Source of the DNA: Pseudomonas fluorescens
GTDB taxonomy: Bacteria; Pseudomonadota; Gammaproteobacteria; Pseudomonadales; Pseudomonadaceae
NCBI RefSeq assembly: GCF_002022275.1
Contig: NZ_MSDF01000024.1
Coordinates: 1-64,000 of the forward strand
Length of the DNA stretch: 64,000 nt
Direction of reading: 5' to 3'
The translations under genes and the position numbers were made by a program. Shown here one piece after another: positions 49,810 to 58,244 of the stretch. Position 1 is the stretch's first letter. Every line of letters begins with the position of its first letter. The notes under the pieces were generated by a model. That model did not search any database. It had not been told where the DNA came from and worked only from the letters and a program-made list of their open reading frames with translations.

Positions 49810-50621
49810 GCCCGCGCTCCTTCGTACCAGGGGAACGCGCGCCGGGTCAGGGCCTTGAGGCCCCAGTCCATCAGCCAGGCGAGCAGGGTGATCCACACCA
49901 CGTAGGGCAAAATCACGTCCATTGCCAGGTAGCGGCGCACCAGGAAAATCCGGTAACCCAACCCGTCGGTGGAGGCGATGGCTTCAGCCGCGATCAGGAA
50001 CAACCACGCCGAGCCGAGCATCAGCCGCAGCGAAATCAGCAAGCGCGGCAACAGTTGCGGCAAGACCACGCGCAGCATCAGGGTCCAAGTGGAGGCGCCG
50101 AGGGTCTGCGCTTTTACCAGTAATTCCACGGGAATTTCCCGCGCGCGTTGTTCCAGATCCCGCGCCAATGCCGGGGTGATGCCGATGACGATCAGCATCA
50201 CCTTGGACAATTCCCCAAGGCCGAACACGATGAACAGAATCGGCAGGATCGCCAGCGGCGGCACCATCGACAGCACGGTGAGCAAGGGCGACAACGGCGC
50301 GCCAAACAGCGGCAGGGTTCCGGCCGCGATGCCCAGGCACAGGCCGGCGAGGGCGCTGATGCCAAGGCCGATAGCCAGGCGGCGCAGGCTTGACGCGCTG
50401 TCTTGCCACAGCACGTATTCACCGGTGCGCGCGTCGGCGCTGAACGCCAGGCGTTTTACCGCGTCGCCCATTTGCACGGCGCCTGGCAGCAGTTTGTCGT
50501 TGGGGTTTTCTGCCAAGCGCTCGGCCGAGCCCACGAAGTAGGCGAACAGCAGCAACGCGAACGGCAGCAGCACCAACAGCAGGCGGCTGGAGCGTTCCGG
50601 GTGACGGTTGATCAGGCGCAT
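49806..50621 (-). CDS. ABC transporter permease (NitT/TauT type, guanidine import)
   Basis: A 271-residue inner-membrane permease with about six helices. The EAA loop lies in VKAQTLGASTWTLMLRVVLP, with RLLISLRLMLGSAWLFLIAA following. It partners with the ATPase (four-base overlap) and the periplasmic binding protein (12-base gap) of the guanidine operon. Confidence 0.9.
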   Translation of the reverse strand: MRLINRHPERSSRLLLVLLPFALLLFAYFVGSAERLAENPNDKLLPGAVQMGDAVKRLAFSADARTGEYVLWQDSASSLRRLAIGLGISALAGLCLGIAAGTLPLFGAPLSPLLTVLSMVPPLAILPILFIVFGLGELSKVMLIVIGITPALARDLEQRAREIPVELLVKAQTLGASTWTLMLRVVLPQLLPRLLISLRLMLGSAWLFLIAAEAIASTDGLGYRIFLVRRYLAMDVILPYVVWITLLAWLMDWGLKALTRRAFPWYEGARA

Positions 50622-50633
50622 GGCCGGGTCCTC

Positions 50634-51701
50634 TTACAGCGTGCCGTCGGCCGCCATCTGCACGTAGCTGGGGTCAAAATGCAGCTTGAGGTTGGCTTTG
50701 TCGCCACTGGTCACACCGTTGGCGAAGCTCATGCCCACGGCGCTGGTGTCCTTGGCGCCTTCACCGAGCAAGCCGTGTTCAAACGAGAACTCGGCGACCT
50801 TGCGCATGGTCGCGGGCAACTGCGCGCTGGTGGCGAAGGCCAGAGCTTCCTTGGGCGTGGCGAAGAGCTTGGTGGTGTCCAGTTGCGCCTGGAAACCCTT
50901 GAGGTCGGTGCCGGAGGCTTTTGCCATGTGCTCCAGGGCCTCGGTGCTGGCGGCATTCTTGGCATTCATCAGCGCGACCACTTCAAACCACGCGCCCGTG
51001 AGCGCTTTGCCCAGTTTCGGGTTGTCTTTGAGGGTCTGGGTGTTGACCACCATCATGTCCATGATTTCGCCGGGCACTTTGCTCGAGTCGAACACTTCGC
51101 TGACACCGGGCTTGGCCTTGATCTCAGAAAGCATCGGGTTCCAGGTGGTGACGGCCTGCACCTGATCGGTGTTGAAGGCGGCGGCGATGTCGGCGTCGGA
51201 GGTATTGACCACTTTCAGGTCTTTTTCGCTGAGGTCGGCGGACTCCAGCGCACGGGCCAACAGGTAGTGGGAGACCGAGAGTTCCACCAGGTTGACGTTC
51301 ATGCCTTTGAGGTCGGCCACGGTTTTACCGGTGCCTTTGATCACCACGCCATCGTTGCCGTTGGAGAAGTCGCTGACCACCAGCGCGGTGCTGTCCACGC
51401 CACCGGCGGCGGGGATGGTCAGGGCGTCCATGTTGGTCATGGTGCAGCCGTCGAACTGGCCGGCGGTGTATTGGTTGATGGATTCGACGTAGTCATTGAG
51501 CTGGACCATGTCGATTTTGATGCCGTATTTCTTGGCCCACTTGTCGAGGATGCCCTGGCTGCCGGCATATTCCCATGGCATCCAGCCGGCGTAGATCGTC
51601 CAGCACACACTGAAGTGATCTTTAGGGGCGGCCTGGGTTTGGAAGCTAAGCACGGCGGCAAAGGCGGCGGCGAGCAGGGCGGGTAAACGGGGTAGTGGCA
51701 T
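50634..51701 (-). CDS. ABC transporter periplasmic binding protein (guanidine uptake)
   Basis: About 355 residues from the ATG ending at 51701, with a good ctggaga ribosome site; upstream in-frame ATGs run into the riboswitch. A signal peptide (1 to about 25, ending TQAA) precedes a NitT/TauT-type binding domain (SVCWTIYAGWMPWEYAGSQG, QFDGCTMTNMDALTIPAAGG, YLLARALESADLSEKDLKVV). It is the first structural gene after the guanidine-I riboswitch and is expected to bind guanidine. Confidence 0.9.
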   Translation of the reverse strand: MPLPRLPALLAAAFAAVLSFQTQAAPKDHFSVCWTIYAGWMPWEYAGSQGILDKWAKKYGIKIDMVQLNDYVESINQYTAGQFDGCTMTNMDALTIPAAGGVDSTALVVSDFSNGNDGVVIKGTGKTVADLKGMNVNLVELSVSHYLLARALESADLSEKDLKVVNTSDADIAAAFNTDQVQAVTTWNPMLSEIKAKPGVSEVFDSSKVPGEIMDMMVVNTQTLKDNPKLGKALTGAWFEVVALMNAKNAASTEALEHMAKASGTDLKGFQAQLDTTKLFATPKEALAFATSAQLPATMRKVAEFSFEHGLLGEGAKDTSAVGMSFANGVTSGDKANLKLHFDPSYVQMAADGTL

Positions 51702-51760
51702 GAGGCTTCTCCAGTTGAACATGGGCGAGCAGGAGCAACGCGGCACCGTAAACGGTGGCT

Positions 51761-51853
51761 TGTCTCCCGGGCTTTTATCCCGCCGTGTAACCTCAACTGG
51801 AGGTCGCCAACTCTCGGACCAGCCACTCGCGTCAAGCGAGCCGGAACCCTAGT
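51761..51853 (-). promoter_or_regulatory. Guanidine-I (ykkC) riboswitch
   Basis: On the minus strand the leader contains the conserved ykkC blocks in order: CTAGGGTTCCG, then CTGGTCCGAGAG, then ACACGGCGGGATAAAAGCCC with GGGAGA. These are the ligand-binding and P1/P3 core elements of the guanidine-I aptamer. A 7-bp hairpin (ccaccgtttacggtg) follows before the start codon and may belong to the expression platform. It should switch on the transporter and enzyme operon when guanidine is present. Confidence 0.93.
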
Positions 51854-51911
51854 CAGCCATTGCAAATTGTGGTGCCGCGAACCTGTGATGAATCCTGCAC
51901 GGGATAGTCAA

Positions 51912-51927
51912 AGCGAGAGTCGTGCCA
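51912..51927 (-). promoter_or_regulatory. Sigma-54 (-24/-12) promoter candidate
   Basis: On the minus strand TGGCACG-ACTC-TCGCT matches TGGCACG-N4-TTGCW with one mismatch and correct GG/GC spacing. It sits about 60 bp before the guanidine-I aptamer, so transcription would begin shortly upstream of the riboswitch. This fits nitrogen-limitation control by NtrC for a pathway that yields ammonia. Confidence 0.65.
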
Positions 51928-52003
51928 AGTGGGCGGCGGGCCTGTAGATCGCGGGTTTGCACGATGAGGGCAACGGGCCGGTGGCAGAGTGTGCGTTGCG
52001 CTG

Positions 52004-52017
52004 GTGCGTGGTCGCAC
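52004..52017. promoter_or_regulatory. Inverted repeat, possible activator site
   Basis: GTGCG-TGGT-CGCAC lies about 80-90 bp upstream of the sigma-54-type promoter, a position suited to an enhancer-binding protein such as NtrC (consensus TGCACC-N-GGTGCA type). The match is partial. Confidence 0.35.
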
Positions 52018-52040
52018 TGCAATGAGGCAACCGGTTCGTC

Positions 52041-52056
52041 TGAAACACATGTTTCA
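52041..52056. promoter_or_regulatory. Palindrome TGAAAC-N4-GTTTCA
   Basis: A perfect 6-bp inverted repeat in the 475-bp gap between the guanidine operon and the lipoprotein gene. Its symmetry suggests a regulator site for one of the divergent genes; the regulator is unknown. Confidence 0.4.
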
Positions 52057-52176
52057 ACCTATGTCGAAAACGCACCAGATTCTGTTTTTGATGTCAGATA
52101 TTTCATCATTCAGTGAAAGCTGGATGCCGCCCTTCAGCGTCGCTGGAGGTGCTCTTCCGCGGTCCAGGAGGCCGCC

Positions 52177-52521
52177 ATGTATCGACGACTGCTACTCACC
52201 GCTGTTCTCGGGCTGACCCTTTCTGCTTGCGTGCCCTATTACGATGGAGGCGCTACGTACTATCGCTCCGAGGTCTACACCGCACCGGCGCCGGCCTATT
52301 ACTATGGCGGCCCGGCTTATTACCAATACGGGCGCAGTTATTACGCGCCGCCACCGCGCTACTACTCGGCGCCGCGCTATTACCAGCCAGCGCCACGTTA
52401 TTACCCGCGGCCCGCTTATCGGCCGTACCCGAACCAGGGCTGGGGAGGTGGGCATTGGGGTAATGGCGGGCAAGGTCGGGGTTCCGATCACGGAGGAGGC
52501 CGCGGCGGCGGTCACCGTTGA
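52177..52521 (+). CDS. Tyr/Pro/Gly-rich lipoprotein
   Basis: A 114-residue protein with a lipoprotein signal peptide (MYRRLLLTAVLGLTLSACVP; lipobox LSAC), then repeats of a Y-Y-x-P/A-P pattern (APRYYQPAPRYYPRPAYRPY) and a Gly/His tail (GWGGGHWGNGGQGRGSDHGG). Low-complexity envelope proteins of this kind are common in Pseudomonas and are of unknown function. The ribosome site is ccaggaggcc, a strong one. It ends at a good terminator. Confidence 0.78.
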   Translation: MYRRLLLTAVLGLTLSACVPYYDGGATYYRSEVYTAPAPAYYYGGPAYYQYGRSYYAPPPRYYSAPRYYQPAPRYYPRPAYRPYPNQGWGGGHWGNGGQGRGSDHGGGRGGGHR

Positions 52522-52533
52522 CAGGTACTTGTG

Positions 52534-52562
52534 AAAAGCGGCGCTCCAGGCGCCGCTTTTTT
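52534..52562 (+). terminator. Rho-independent terminator
   Basis: AGCGGCGC-TCCAG-GCGCCGCT is followed by six T residues, 12 bases after the lipoprotein stop. Confidence 0.85.
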
Positions 52563-52681
52563 GTGGGCGCTATTTTTATTGACTGTCAAATTTAACAGCT
52601 ACCATTAACTTTAAAACTAGGTTTTCCTGGCGTGGCACTGTGGTGCGCACCCGGAGAGCCAGAGAGTAAATGGAGCGCTAT

Positions 52682-53107
52682 ATGATCAGGCCACTGACGT
52701 ATTTGTTTTTTCTACTGGCGGCAGTCTCCCATCCCGTCGTGGCCGAGCAAGGCTGCCCTTACCCTTCGGCAGTCCGGTATGTGGATGGTCGTTTTCAGGC
52801 GGTCACCGGAACGTCCTTCTGGCAAAGTACAAAGGCCAACGGTCCAGGTTTTGTGGACCGCTTCGTGGGCGCGCTCTTCACGCCCGACAAAGGCGGTGAG
52901 CGAGACAACGGCCATCTCGACAGATGCGTTTATTACACGGGCAGCGGGCAGGTTGTCGCGTTGCGCTATAGCATGCCGGACAAAACGATGTCGCTGACCA
53001 ACTCCCTGCATTGGGAACTTACTGCCGATCCACTGCAGCAGAAGGTTTACATTTGCCAGGACAGCCAGCCGGACAATTGTGCATTTACCGTTGATCGCCC
53101 GAAATAA
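52682..53107 (+). CDS. Secreted DUF3757-type protein
   Basis: About 141 residues from the ATG at 52682, behind a ggagc ribosome site. A signal peptide (about 1-22, ending PVVAEQ) precedes a small domain with four cysteines (GCPYP, RCVYYTG, VYICQDSQPDNC). The CPYPSAVRYVDGRFQA beginning resembles DUF3757 proteins of Pseudomonas; the fold and role are unknown. It is probably periplasmic or secreted with two disulphides. It is convergent with the enoyl-CoA hydratase-like gene, whose stop is 7 bases away. Confidence 0.7.
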   Translation: MIRPLTYLFFLLAAVSHPVVAEQGCPYPSAVRYVDGRFQAVTGTSFWQSTKANGPGFVDRFVGALFTPDKGGERDNGHLDRCVYYTGSGQVVALRYSMPDKTMSLTNSLHWELTADPLQQKVYICQDSQPDNCAFTVDRPK

Positions 53108-53114
53108 TTACCTG

Positions 53115-54227
53115 TCAGTAATCGGAAAGATCTGCCAGAGGATTCCTACCTTCCCACGCTTTACTGAAGTGCGCCTGCACCACGGCCTCAGGGACGGTGT
53201 TGATGTCCGGCCAATGCCAGTGAGGCGCCTGGTCCTTGTCGATCAATCGCGCGCGCACCCCTTCGCTGAATTCCGGATGACGACAGCAATTGAGGCTCAA
53301 GGTGTACTCCATCTGGAACACCTCGGCCAACGACAGGTGCCGGGCTCGCTGTATCTGCTCCCATACCAGGTGGGCGGTCAGCGGGCAGCCTTCGCTCAGA
53401 GTCTTGCCGGCGCGGCTGAATAACGGGTCTGCATGGTCGCGCAACACACTCAAGGCGCGCCAGGCGCAACGCACATCCCCCACATCCAGCCATTCGTCGA
53501 TCTGTGCCCGACGCGGCAGCCACTGCGCCTCAGGTTGCTGGTCGACGGCTTCCAGGGCCAGGGCCCTGAGCAGGCTGTTGAGTTGAATGGCGGTTTGCTC
53601 CTGCCAGTTGAGCTGCAACAGGCCTTCGATCAATGCGTCTTGCTGGTCATCGCGCAGGAAGCGGTCGGCCAGGCCCAGGTCCAACGCATCGCGACCATTG
53701 ATGTGCGCGCCGGTGAGGCCCAGAAATAACCCGAGCTTGCCGGGCAGGCGTGACAGGAACCAGCTGGCGCCCACATCCGGGTACAGGCCGATGCTGATCT
53801 CGGGCATGGCCAGGCGGCTGCTCGGCGTGACGATGCGCACCGCCGCGCTTTGCAGCAGGCCCATGCCACCCCCCAACACATAGCCGTGGCCCCAGCAGAT
53901 CAGCGGTTTTGGGTAGGTGTGCAGGCGATAGTCGAGGCGATACTCCGCAGCAAAAAACGCTGCGGCCAGCGGCGTTACAACGCCTGGCTGTTCACGACAG
54001 GCCTGGGCCAGGCTGCGCACCTCGCCACCGGCGCAAAAAGCCTTGGGGCCATTGCCGCGCAGCAGCACGCAGGTGATATTCGGGTCTTTGGCCCATGCAT
54101 CCAGGCGTTCGCCCAACGCCAGAATCATCGGCAAGGACAATGCGTTGAGGGACTTTTCTGCGTCCAGGCTGGCGATGCCGAGGCGGGCGCCGTCGCTGCC
54201 CGTCAACTCTTCGAAGTGCAGGTTCAT
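53115..54227 (-). CDS. 3-hydroxyisobutyryl-CoA hydrolase-like enoyl-CoA hydratase family protein
   Basis: A 370-residue crotonase-fold enzyme. The oxyanion-hole segment NGPKAFCAGGEVRSL near residue 61 and the MPEISIGLYPDVGASWFLSR catalytic loop are characteristic of 3-hydroxyisobutyryl-CoA hydrolase, and the length (370 rather than 260) fits. It probably acts in valine or related branched acyl-CoA breakdown. Single gene; the position near ung agrees with what I remember of the P. aeruginosa order. Confidence 0.87.
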   Translation of the reverse strand: MNLHFEELTGSDGARLGIASLDAEKSLNALSLPMILALGERLDAWAKDPNITCVLLRGNGPKAFCAGGEVRSLAQACREQPGVVTPLAAAFFAAEYRLDYRLHTYPKPLICWGHGYVLGGGMGLLQSAAVRIVTPSSRLAMPEISIGLYPDVGASWFLSRLPGKLGLFLGLTGAHINGRDALDLGLADRFLRDDQQDALIEGLLQLNWQEQTAIQLNSLLRALALEAVDQQPEAQWLPRRAQIDEWLDVGDVRCAWRALSVLRDHADPLFSRAGKTLSEGCPLTAHLVWEQIQRARHLSLAEVFQMEYTLSLNCCRHPEFSEGVRARLIDKDQAPHWHWPDINTVPEAVVQAHFSKAWEGRNPLADLSDY

Positions 54228-54363
54228 CGTGACCTCATTCGGGGAAGTGAAGGATCAGTATGATCCCTTCGCAGGAAAGTGCCGGTTGTGTGTCAGATCA
54301 ATTGACAAGCGGGGTCGGCTTTCCTAGGGTTCGCCCATTCTTTTTTACACGATGGCCCCCACC

Positions 54364-55056
54364 ATGACCGAAGGCGACCGCATCAAACTCGAACCGAGCT
54401 GGAAACACGCCTTGCGCGATGAGTTCGATAAGCCCTACATGGCCGAGCTACGCGAATTTCTGCGCCAGGAACACGCTGCCGGCAAAGAGATCTACCCGCC
54501 GGGCCCGCTGATCTTCAATGCGCTCAATTCCACGCCGCTGGACAAGGTCAAGGTGGTGATCCTCGGTCAGGACCCTTACCACGGCCCGGGCCAGGCGCAT
54601 GGCCTTTGCTTCTCGGTGCAGCCAGGCGTGCCGACGCCGCCGTCGCTGGTGAACATTTACAAAGAGCTCAAGCGCGACCTGAATATCGACATCCCCAACC
54701 ACGGCTGCCTGCAAAGCTGGGCTGATCAGGGCGTGTTGATGCTCAACACCACCATGACGGTGGAACGCGCGAATGCCAACGCCCATGCGGGCAAAGGCTG
54801 GCAGCACTTTACCGATCGGGTTATCGAAGTGGTCAGCGAGCATCAGCCTCATTTGGTGTTTTTGCTGTGGGGCGCGCATGCCCAGGGCAAACAGAAGTTG
54901 GTGGATGCGACCAAGCATTTGGTGCTGACGTCGGTGCACCCGTCGCCGTTGTCGGCGTATCGCGGGTTTTTGGGGTGCGGGCACTTCGGGCGTACCAACA
55001 AGTTTCTTGAGCAGAATGGGGAGACGCCGATTGAGTGGCGCTTGCCGCCGGTCTAA
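54364..55056 (+). CDS. ung: Uracil-DNA glycosylase
   Basis: A 230-residue family 1 UDG from the ATG at 54364. The catalytic Asp70 lies in GQDPYHGPGQAHGLCFSV, and the DNA-intercalation loop is HPSPLSAYRGF with the catalytic His. SWADQGVLMLNTTMTVE is also conserved. It removes uracil from DNA in base-excision repair. A REPIN follows its stop. Confidence 0.95.
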   Translation: MTEGDRIKLEPSWKHALRDEFDKPYMAELREFLRQEHAAGKEIYPPGPLIFNALNSTPLDKVKVVILGQDPYHGPGQAHGLCFSVQPGVPTPPSLVNIYKELKRDLNIDIPNHGCLQSWADQGVLMLNTTMTVERANANAHAGKGWQHFTDRVIEVVSEHQPHLVFLLWGAHAQGKQKLVDATKHLVLTSVHPSPLSAYRGFLGCGHFGRTNKFLEQNGETPIEWRLPPV

Positions 55057-55070
55057 AGGCTTTACGCCGT

Positions 55071-55165
55071 CCACTGTGGGAGCTGGCTTGCCTGCGATCG
55101 CATCACCTCGGTCTGGCTGAAATACCGAGGTGCCTGCATCGCAGGCAAGCCAGCTCCCACAGTGG
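55071..55165. repeat. REPIN (inverted REP pair)
   Basis: CACTGTGGGAGCTGGCTTGC and its complement at the far end are almost fully symmetric, with an inner cctcggt / accgagg stem. It lies between the convergent ung and AbrB-family genes. Confidence 0.92.
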
Positions 55166-55185
55166 AATTGTGCGAAGCCTCAAGA

Positions 55186-56217
55186 TCATTCGGGCTGACG
55201 GTTCCAGTGCCTGAACAACGGCTCCGCCAGGAACAACACAAACAACAACCGCATCACCTGCATCGCCGTCACCAACGGCACTGACAGTTGCAAGGTCTCC
55301 GCCGTGAGGCTCATTTCGGCAATGCCCCCAGGCATCATGCCTAACGTCAACGAGCGCAAATCAAGCTGCGTCAACGCACTCAACCCCACCGCCGCCAAGG
55401 TTGCCAGCGCCATGGTCAAGGCCGTGCCGATTAAGGTGCGGCCCATGAACGCTGGGGCCCGGCGGAAGAACTGACGGTTGAAGTGACAGCCCAAACCGCT
55501 GCCGATCAACCATTGGCCGATCTGACTGCCGCCATCAGGCAGGCCGATGTGCAGGTCCCAGACCACGCTGGCGGTCGCACTGACCAACAACGGCCCGAAC
55601 AACCACGGGTTTGGCTGACGCAAACGCTGCCATCCCCACGCCACCAGTGCGCCCATCGGAAACAGTACCGCCAGCCACGTCCAGCTCACCGGCGCCGGAT
55701 GAAACTGTGGCGCGCCGCCTTCCAGCAAATACTTGAAGATCGCCGGCACACACAGCACCACCACCAGCACGCGCAAACTTTGCCCGGCTGCGACACGGCT
55801 AAGCACCGCGCCGTTGCGTGCGCCGAGGTTGACCATCTCGCCGGACCCACCCGGCATGCTGGAGAAAAACGCGGTGGCGCGGTCTTCACCGCTGCGGCGC
55901 ATCAACCACACGCCGACAATGCTCGACAGACTAGTGACCAGCGCGCCGAAGAAGATCAGCCCGAAGTGGCTCATCACCTGCTCGATCACCACCGGGGTGA
56001 AGTGCAGGCCGATGCCAATGCCTACCACCCATTGGCCGCATTTGCGCCCGCCGGGAATCTCGGCCAACTGCCACGGCGTCAGGCAACGCACCAGAATGAT
56101 CGCCAGTAACGAGCCGACCATGTACGGCAAAGGCCAGCCGACAAGACTGGCCAGGTAACCGCCGGCCAGGCCGACCAGCGGTGTTCCCCACCATTGTTTA
56201 AAGGTGACCTCAGACAT
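55186..56217 (-). CDS. AbrB-family membrane protein (putative ammonia monooxygenase fold)
   Basis: About 343 residues from the ATG ending at 56217 (MSEVTFKQWWGTPLVG), with some ten helices in two similar halves. The repeated FFSSMPGGSGEMVNLGARNG and TLGMMPGGIAEMSLTAETLQ segments are the AbrB (PF05145) signature. The family name suggests ammonia monooxygenase, but it is a transporter-like fold of unknown substrate. Its start overlaps the tctA stop by 8 bases, so it is the last gene of the tricarboxylate operon. Confidence 0.85.
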   Translation of the reverse strand: MSEVTFKQWWGTPLVGLAGGYLASLVGWPLPYMVGSLLAIILVRCLTPWQLAEIPGGRKCGQWVVGIGIGLHFTPVVIEQVMSHFGLIFFGALVTSLSSIVGVWLMRRSGEDRATAFFSSMPGGSGEMVNLGARNGAVLSRVAAGQSLRVLVVVLCVPAIFKYLLEGGAPQFHPAPVSWTWLAVLFPMGALVAWGWQRLRQPNPWLFGPLLVSATASVVWDLHIGLPDGGSQIGQWLIGSGLGCHFNRQFFRRAPAFMGRTLIGTALTMALATLAAVGLSALTQLDLRSLTLGMMPGGIAEMSLTAETLQLSVPLVTAMQVMRLLFVLFLAEPLFRHWNRQPE

Positions 56218-57724
56218 CGGCCACGGCACGACGCTGCAGGGCACGTTTGCGGTAGATGCGCACCAGCGGGAACAACAGCATCAGCGCGGTCAGTACCCAA
56301 ACGCCGAAGGTGATCGGGCTGGACCAGAGTATTTCCAGCGCACCGTTGGAGATCGACAGTGCACGGCGCAGGTTCTGCTCCATCAAGCCACCGAGGATAA
56401 AGCCCAGCAGCACCGGCGACAGCGGGAAATCGAGCTTGCGCAGGATGTAACCGAAGATGCCGATACCGACCATCAGGAACAGGTCGAAGGTGGTGGCGTG
56501 AACCGCGTACACACCGATCGCGGTGATGATGGCGATCACCGGCACCAGCGCCCAGTTCGGCACGGCGAGGATGCGCGTGAAGATACGGATCATCGGGATG
56601 TTGAGGATCACCAGCATGATGTTGGCGATAAACAACGACGCGATCAGGCCCCAGACAATGTCCGGTTGCTGTTGGAACAGCAGTGGGCCGGGGGTGATGT
56701 TGTACAGCGACAGCGCGCCGATCATCACCGCCGTGGTGCCTGAACCCGGTACGCCGAGGGTCAGCATCGGCACCAGGGCGCCGCAGGCGGATGCGCCGAT
56801 GGCCGTTTCTGGAGCAGCGAGGCCGCGCATGTCGCCCTGGCCGAATTTACCGCTGGCACCGGCCAGGCGTTTCTCGGTCATGTAGGCAACGGCCGAGGCA
56901 AGCGTGGCGCCGGCGCCTGGCAGCACGCCCATGATGAAGCCGAGCAAGCCGCAACGGATGTTCACCACGAACACCGACGACGCTTCCTTGAAGTTGAACA
57001 TCATCCGCCCGGTGGCTTTTACCGCTTCCTGGCCCCGGTGGGTTTTTTCCAGCAGCAACAGGATCTCGCTGATTGAGAACAGGCCGAGCACCAACACCAC
57101 AAACTGGATGCCGTCGGTCAGGTGGATGTTGTCGCCGGTAAAGCGATAAACGCCGCTGTTGGCGTCGATGCCCACGGCCGAGAGAAACAGGCCGATCAGC
57201 GCCGCCACAAAGGTCTTCAACGGTTTATCGCCGGCCATGCCGCCGAGGCAGACAATCGCGAACACCATCAGTACGAAATATTCCGCCGGGCCGAAGGCAA
57301 TCGCCCATTTGGCCAGCAGCGGCGCAAACAGCACCATGCCGCAGGTGGCGATAAACGCGCCGATGAACGAACTCCATGCCGACAGTGAAAGCGCCACACC
57401 AGCCAGGCCTTTGCGGGCCATCGGGTAGCCGTCGAGGGTGGTCATCACGGTGGATGCTTCGCCCGGGATGTTCAGCAAAATCGAGCTGATACGGCCGCCG
57501 TATTCGCAACCCAGGTACACTGCTGCCAGCAGGATCAGCGCCGACTCCGGCGGCAGGCCCAGGGCAAAGGCGATCGGGATCAACAGCGCCACGCCGTTGA
57601 TCGGGCCCAGGCCTGGCAACAGGCCAACCACCGTGCCGATCAGGGTGCCGCACAGGGCGGTCACCAGGTTGTAAGGGGACAGTGCAACGCCGAAGCCCTG
57701 ACCCAAATAGCCGAAAGTATCCAT
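56210..57724 (-). CDS. tctA: Tripartite tricarboxylate transporter, large membrane subunit TctA
   Basis: About 504 residues from the ATG ending at 57724 (MDTFGYLGQGFGVALSPYNL), with about 11-12 helices and the TctA hallmark repeats GLLPGLGPINGVALLIPIAF and GVLPGAGATLASAVAYMTEK. It forms the channel of the TctABC citrate/tricarboxylate importer. It follows tctB by one base. Confidence 0.94.
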   Translation of the reverse strand: MDTFGYLGQGFGVALSPYNLVTALCGTLIGTVVGLLPGLGPINGVALLIPIAFALGLPPESALILLAAVYLGCEYGGRISSILLNIPGEASTVMTTLDGYPMARKGLAGVALSLSAWSSFIGAFIATCGMVLFAPLLAKWAIAFGPAEYFVLMVFAIVCLGGMAGDKPLKTFVAALIGLFLSAVGIDANSGVYRFTGDNIHLTDGIQFVVLVLGLFSISEILLLLEKTHRGQEAVKATGRMMFNFKEASSVFVVNIRCGLLGFIMGVLPGAGATLASAVAYMTEKRLAGASGKFGQGDMRGLAAPETAIGASACGALVPMLTLGVPGSGTTAVMIGALSLYNITPGPLLFQQQPDIVWGLIASLFIANIMLVILNIPMIRIFTRILAVPNWALVPVIAIITAIGVYAVHATTFDLFLMVGIGIFGYILRKLDFPLSPVLLGFILGGLMEQNLRRALSISNGALEILWSSPITFGVWVLTALMLLFPLVRIYRKRALQRRAVADV

Positions 57725-57725
57725 G

Positions 57726-58184
57726 TCAGTTCTCCAGAACGTCGAGCAAGCCCAGGGGCAACGGTACATCCATGGCTTTATCGAACAGCAGGTACAAGCC
57801 GATGGCCATCAAGCTGACGATCACCACGCTGGGCATCCAGCGGCCGCCATACAGGCGCGCCATGGGGATGCCGATCAGCATGCTGCTGAGGATGAACCCC
57901 AGAGGTTCGAAGGTGCCGGCGAACACGATCAACAGGGCTACGCAGATGGCGATCTTGATCAGGGTTTCGCGGTCCAGCGCCGGTTCTTCCTCGGTGTGCT
58001 TGGTCGGCTGCGGACGAAACAGCATGTAGATCAGCGCCAGGCTCATCAGCCCGAGCATCAGCAGCGGGTAGGCACGAGGGCCGACCGGTTCGTAGGAAAA
58101 CGACGCCTGGTACGGCCAGGCCATCAGTGCCAGAGCGGCGCAGGCCAGCAACAGCACGGCGGCAAAAATGCGTTGTAAGAGCAT
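57726..58184 (-). CDS. tctB: Tripartite tricarboxylate transporter, small membrane subunit TctB
   Basis: A 152-residue protein with four helices (RIFAAVLLLACAALALMAWP; AICVALLIVFAGTFEPLGFI; ARLYGGRWMPSVVIVSLMAI) and the small size typical of TctB. It assembles with TctA in the inner membrane. It sits between tctC and tctA in the canonical order. Confidence 0.92.
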   Translation of the reverse strand: MLLQRIFAAVLLLACAALALMAWPYQASFSYEPVGPRAYPLLMLGLMSLALIYMLFRPQPTKHTEEEPALDRETLIKIAICVALLIVFAGTFEPLGFILSSMLIGIPMARLYGGRWMPSVVIVSLMAIGLYLLFDKAMDVPLPLGLLDVLEN

Positions 58185-58244
58185 GTGGAACTCCTGGGCC
58201 GCGCCCCCGGTTGAAGAGGGCGCGGCCGAGCAAAAGAGGGGCGA

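Noticed and set aside
50403..51686. 427-codon plus-strand frame
   Set aside because: Antisense to the ABC permease and binding-protein genes, which have family motifs; His/Gln/Val-rich shadow composition.
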